Shown piece after piece: positions 61,265 to 64,000 of a DNA stretch of 64,000 bases (positions within the stretch are counted from its first letter, which is position 1; every line of letters begins with the position of its first letter). This DNA is from Bordetella parapertussis (GTDB lineage Bacteria > Pseudomonadota > Gammaproteobacteria > Burkholderiales > Burkholderiaceae_B). The translations under genes and the position numbers were made by a program. Below the pieces are notes generated by a model that searched no databases, was not told the origin of the DNA, and saw only the letters and a program-made list of their open reading frames with translations. The stretch lies in assembly GCA_945895265.1 (NCBI GenBank), contig CAMDEF010000009.1, positions 49,900-113,899 on the forward strand, in the 5' to 3' direction.

Positions 61265-63852
61265 TTATGCCTTCTCAATGTTGACCAAGAACGCCTTGAA
61301 CTCTGGCGTCTGAGAGTTTGCATCGGCCACATAGGGCGTCAGCGAATTTGCAAGCTGTGCGGGTTTAGTCAAGCCTTTAAAGCCGAAGTGAATCGGTATG
61401 CCAACGTGATAAATCGTCTGGCCATCGACCTTCATGCCTTTTAAGCGCATCGTCACCATCGCTTTCGCATGCACGTGTCCGCGAATCGAGCTCACCTTGA
61501 CACGATCACCCGAAGAGATACCACGCATCTTTGCCAGCTCACGACTAATCTCAACAAACATCTCTGGCTGCACGATGGCATTCAGGTCTGAATGTTTTGA
61601 CCAGTAATGAAAGTGCTCAACCAAGCGATACGTCGTGGCAGCAAACGGATAATCTTTACGATTACCGAACACCTCCATGTCACCCTTGTAGACCCGCGAA
61701 GCAGGGTTAGAGACCGCTTTGGGGTTGTTAGGATGCATTGGATTACGCGCCAAAGGCGTTTCAAACGGCTCATAGTGCTCCGGGAATGGCCCTTCAGCCA
61801 TTTGCGGTGCAAACAAACGCGCCACACCCTCGGGAATCATGATGAAAGGCATCACGTTTTCTTCTGGCTTGGCATTTGGACGCATATCAGGGATATCACT
61901 ACCGCCCCAACGGTCGCCTAGCCATTTCAGCACGGTACGCGACTCATCCCAAGGCTTGCCATTGATATCCGCAGACGCACGGTTATACAGAATGCGTCGG
62001 TTGGCGGGCCAAGCAAAGCCCCAGTTCAAGCTTTGACCGATCTTGTGTTCTGACGTGTCGGTTGGATCGCGACGCGCGGTCAGATTGCCTGCCTTGCTCC
62101 ACATCCCTGAGTAAATCCAGTTACCGCAAGCCGTACCACCGTTATCCACAAGTTGCGCAAAGCCTGCTAACTGCTCACCGGCCGCTACCAACACTTTGCC
62201 TGCAGCATCCTTCAAATCAACCAAGGCTTTACCGCTAATTTCTCTGTTGATTTCAGCTGCATCGGGGTTTGAAGGATTGGTGTAGTTCCAGGTCAGATTC
62301 AAAATCGGATCTGCATACGCACCACCGTCTTTTTTGTACATGTCGCGTAGGCGCGTGAACAAGCCAGCCATAATCTCTTGATCAGACTTTGACTCGCCAG
62401 GGCCATCCGCGCCTTTCCAGTGCCACTGAATCACACGGCCTGAGTTGGTGAACGTACCATCTTGTTCGGCAAAGCAGGTAGCAGGCAAACGGAACACTTC
62501 AGTCTGAATTTTGCTTGCATCGACGTTATTAAATTCGCCGTAGTTTTTCCAAAATTCGCTCGTCTCGGTTGAGAGCGGATCAATTACAACCAAGTACTTC
62601 AGCTTGGCCAACGCCGCACTGATCTTGTGTTTATTAGAAATCGCTGCCAGTGGGTTAAAGCCAGACGAAATAAAGCCTTGCATCTTACCTTGATGCATAT
62701 TCTCAAAAATTTGCATGATGTCGTAGGGCGCATCACGCTTAGGCAAGTAGTCGTAGGCAAAATTGGTCTCGGTGGTGGCGTGTTCGCCATACCAAGCTTT
62801 CATCAAGCTGTTAAACCATTTCGGAAAGTTTTGCGGAAAACTCATCTGCCCCGGGCGCAAGGCCTTAAGCGTGCGCGCGTTACGGTACTGCTCGTACGTT
62901 GCGTCAGCCTCAGCGGGTGAAGACAAGTACCCTGGCAACACCTCTGAATACAAGCACTGGTCAGTAATACCCTGCACGTTGGCATGACCACGCAACGCGT
63001 TGACGCCACCACCAGCCATGCCCATATTGCCCAACAGCAACTGAATCATTGCCATGGTGCGTATATTTTCAGAGCCAACCGAGTGTTGCGTCCAGCCCAG
63101 CGCGTACAAGATCGTCATGGTCTTGTTCGAGGCAGACGTCTCAGCAATCATCTCGCACACTTTCAAGAACTGGTCTTTAGGCGTACCTGTAACGTTACTC
63201 ACCATATCTGGCGTGTAGCGTGCGAAATGTTTTTTCATCAACTGGAATACGCAGTTGGGATCTTGCAAGGTTGGATCCACCTTGGCAAAACCGTCTTCCA
63301 TTTGGTATGTCCAGCTACCCTTCGCGTACGTACGCTTGGCTTCGTCATAGCCTGTAAACAAACCGTCTTTAAACCCATAATCTGGGTTAATCAAAAAGGC
63401 AGAGTTTGTATAGTTCTTGACGTACTCACGATGAATTTTGTCATTCGTCAGCAAATAATTGATCACACCGCCCAAAAAGGCGATATCCGCACCCACGCGA
63501 ATCGGCGCGTAGTAATCGGCCACGGCAGCAGAACGCGTAAAGCGCGGGTCGACCACTACGAGCTTAGCGCCCCGTTCGGCCTTAGCCTTAACCACCCATT
63601 TAAAACCGCAAGGGTGTGCTTCAGCAGCGTTACCGCCCATAATCAATACTAAGTCAGCGTTTTTGATGTCAACCCAGTGGTTGGTCATCGCACCGCGCCC
63701 AAACGTCGGAGCCAGACTGGCTACCGTCGGGGCGTGTCAAATACGCGCTTGTGTATCGAGTGCAACAACGCCCATTGAACGCAAGATCTTGGCGCTGAGA
63801 TAACCTGCTTCGTTATTCGAAGCCGAGCTCACCAGCATACCGAACGTGTTCC
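61265..63852 (-). pseudogene. fdnG: Formate dehydrogenase-N alpha subunit, selenoprotein; 5' part lost at an insertion
   Basis: Molybdopterin/selenocysteine subunit that oxidises formate. From TFGMLVSSASNNEAGYL onward the sequence matches the family, through ALDTQARI-U-HAPTVASLAP to TFGRGAMTNHWVDIKNADLV, with an in-frame TGA (63737-63739) at the position of the catalytic Sec; it is a recoded codon, not a nonsense mutation. The C-terminal dimethyl-sulfoxide-type domain ends normally. Upstream of about 63852 homology ends and the frame meets TAA (63890-63892). The missing portion would be the Tat signal and [4Fe-4S] domain. This fits IS insertion into an otherwise intact gene. Confidence 0.85.
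63696..63739 (-). promoter_or_regulatory. SECIS element directly downstream of the fdnG UGA codon
   Basis: Starting at the UGA, the mRNA can fold a lower stem (CCCCGACG with CGUUUGGG, one mismatch and a G-U pair) and an upper stem-loop GCCAGUCUGGC (63711-63721), whose loop holds GUC with the U expected for SelB recognition. It resembles the E. coli fdnG/fdhF elements in position and loop sequence. Confidence 0.82.
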
Positions 63853-64000
63853 GTAAGCGGTAACTAAACGCCGTTATAGTATTTGCGTTTTATAAAGTGC
63901 AAACTCTCTCTTTCAAAAAACCACGAGAGATTGCAATGCAAAGCCCAAAGCAAAGTCAGCAGTTAAGCCCGCGCCAACAGCAATGGCGTGATGAACAAGA
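63853..64000. mobile_element. Left end of an insertion sequence, probably IS66 family, within fdnG
   Basis: At the point where fdnG homology ends the sequence reads GTAAGCGGTAACTAAACGCC. IS66-family ends typically begin GTAA(G/A)CG, and a rightward ORF follows 80 bp inside; an alternative boundary at GTAACTAAACGCC (63860) is possible. An 8-bp target duplication would be CGTGTTCC (63845-63852); the other copy is outside the window, so the family is provisional. Confidence 0.6.
63936..64000 (+). CDS. Transposase accessory gene fragment (TnpA-like), cut by window edge
   Basis: The ORF begins MQSPKQSQQLSPRQQQWRDE, with GAGAG upstream. The pattern of a basic N-terminus followed by QQWRDE resembles IS66 TnpA proteins, small helix-turn-helix factors, but only 21 codons are visible. 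It runs away from fdnG, as the first gene of an IS would if the left end is at about 63853. Confidence 0.45.
   Translation, partial: MQSPKQSQQLSPRQQQWRDEQ

Noticed and set aside
63689..63739. Apparent early stop (TGA) truncating the formate dehydrogenase alpha subunit to a start at GAMTNHW
   Set aside because: It falls at the family's Sec position, with a SECIS-like hairpin and selA, selB and selC in the same run. It is recoding, and the coding frame continues through it.

Overview
The window looks like chromosomal DNA of a betaproteobacterium, most likely order Burkholderiales and close to the Alcaligenaceae. This rests on gene content and order (folC-SPOR-cvpA-purF, glnA-ntrB-ntrC, gmk-rpoZ-spoT, imuA-imuB-dnaE2, ggt, yicC), a 67-residue omega subunit, and moderate GC content. 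There is no rRNA, CRISPR array or prophage. One tRNA gene (selenocysteine tRNA, selC) is visible, and an insertion sequence enters at the right edge.

Layout. 1-4.1 kb: a leftward folC-SPOR-cvpA-purF run with a 38-bp tandem repeat between cvpA and purF; purF leaves the window. 4.3-6.0 kb: an EamA transporter and an NRDE protein. 6.2-11.7 kb: an SOS mutasome cassette (imuA, imuB, dnaE2) behind a perfect LexA box that lies inside a 40-bp palindrome; imuB and dnaE2 both carry in-frame minisatellites. 11.8-15.5 kb: yqeY, a thioesterase, a lipoprotein, DUF423, and a thiolase/DUF35 pair ending in a strong terminator. 15.5-16.2 kb: a decayed carbohydrate-porin remnant and a 52-bp tandem repeat. 16.2-27.8 kb: leftward housekeeping genes (YdgA-like, proC, ubiA, recG, ridA), the nitrogen regulon glnA-ntrB-ntrC with a sigma-54 promoter and NtrC sites, then hemW and rdgB. 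27.8-32.2 kb: a LysR regulator divergent from a rightward acyl-CoA dehydrogenase / MmgE-PrpD / SDR cassette, lying between rdgB and rph. 32.3-43.3 kb: rph, ggt and yicC, a block of four metabolic genes, then gmk-rpoZ-spoT. 43.4-54.1 kb: mixed envelope, transport and RNA-modification genes.

54.1-63.9 kb is the most distinctive region. It is one co-oriented leftward run: formate dehydrogenase-N subunits (fdnG, fdnH, fdnI), fdhE, selA, selB, selC, then a GcvH/LbpA-like lipoyl-domain gene starting 23 bp after the tRNA, then a DsrE-family gene. fdnG has an in-frame UGA at the active-site selenocysteine with a SECIS-like hairpin, so the selenoprotein lies beside the factors that decode its codon. 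Homology of fdnG stops about 41 codons upstream of the UGA. It is replaced by what looks like the left end of an IS66-type element with the first codons of a transposase-accessory gene, so the selenoprotein gene, and perhaps expression of everything downstream, appears to be interrupted.

Gene names rest on recognising motifs and family patterns by eye. No database search was run.
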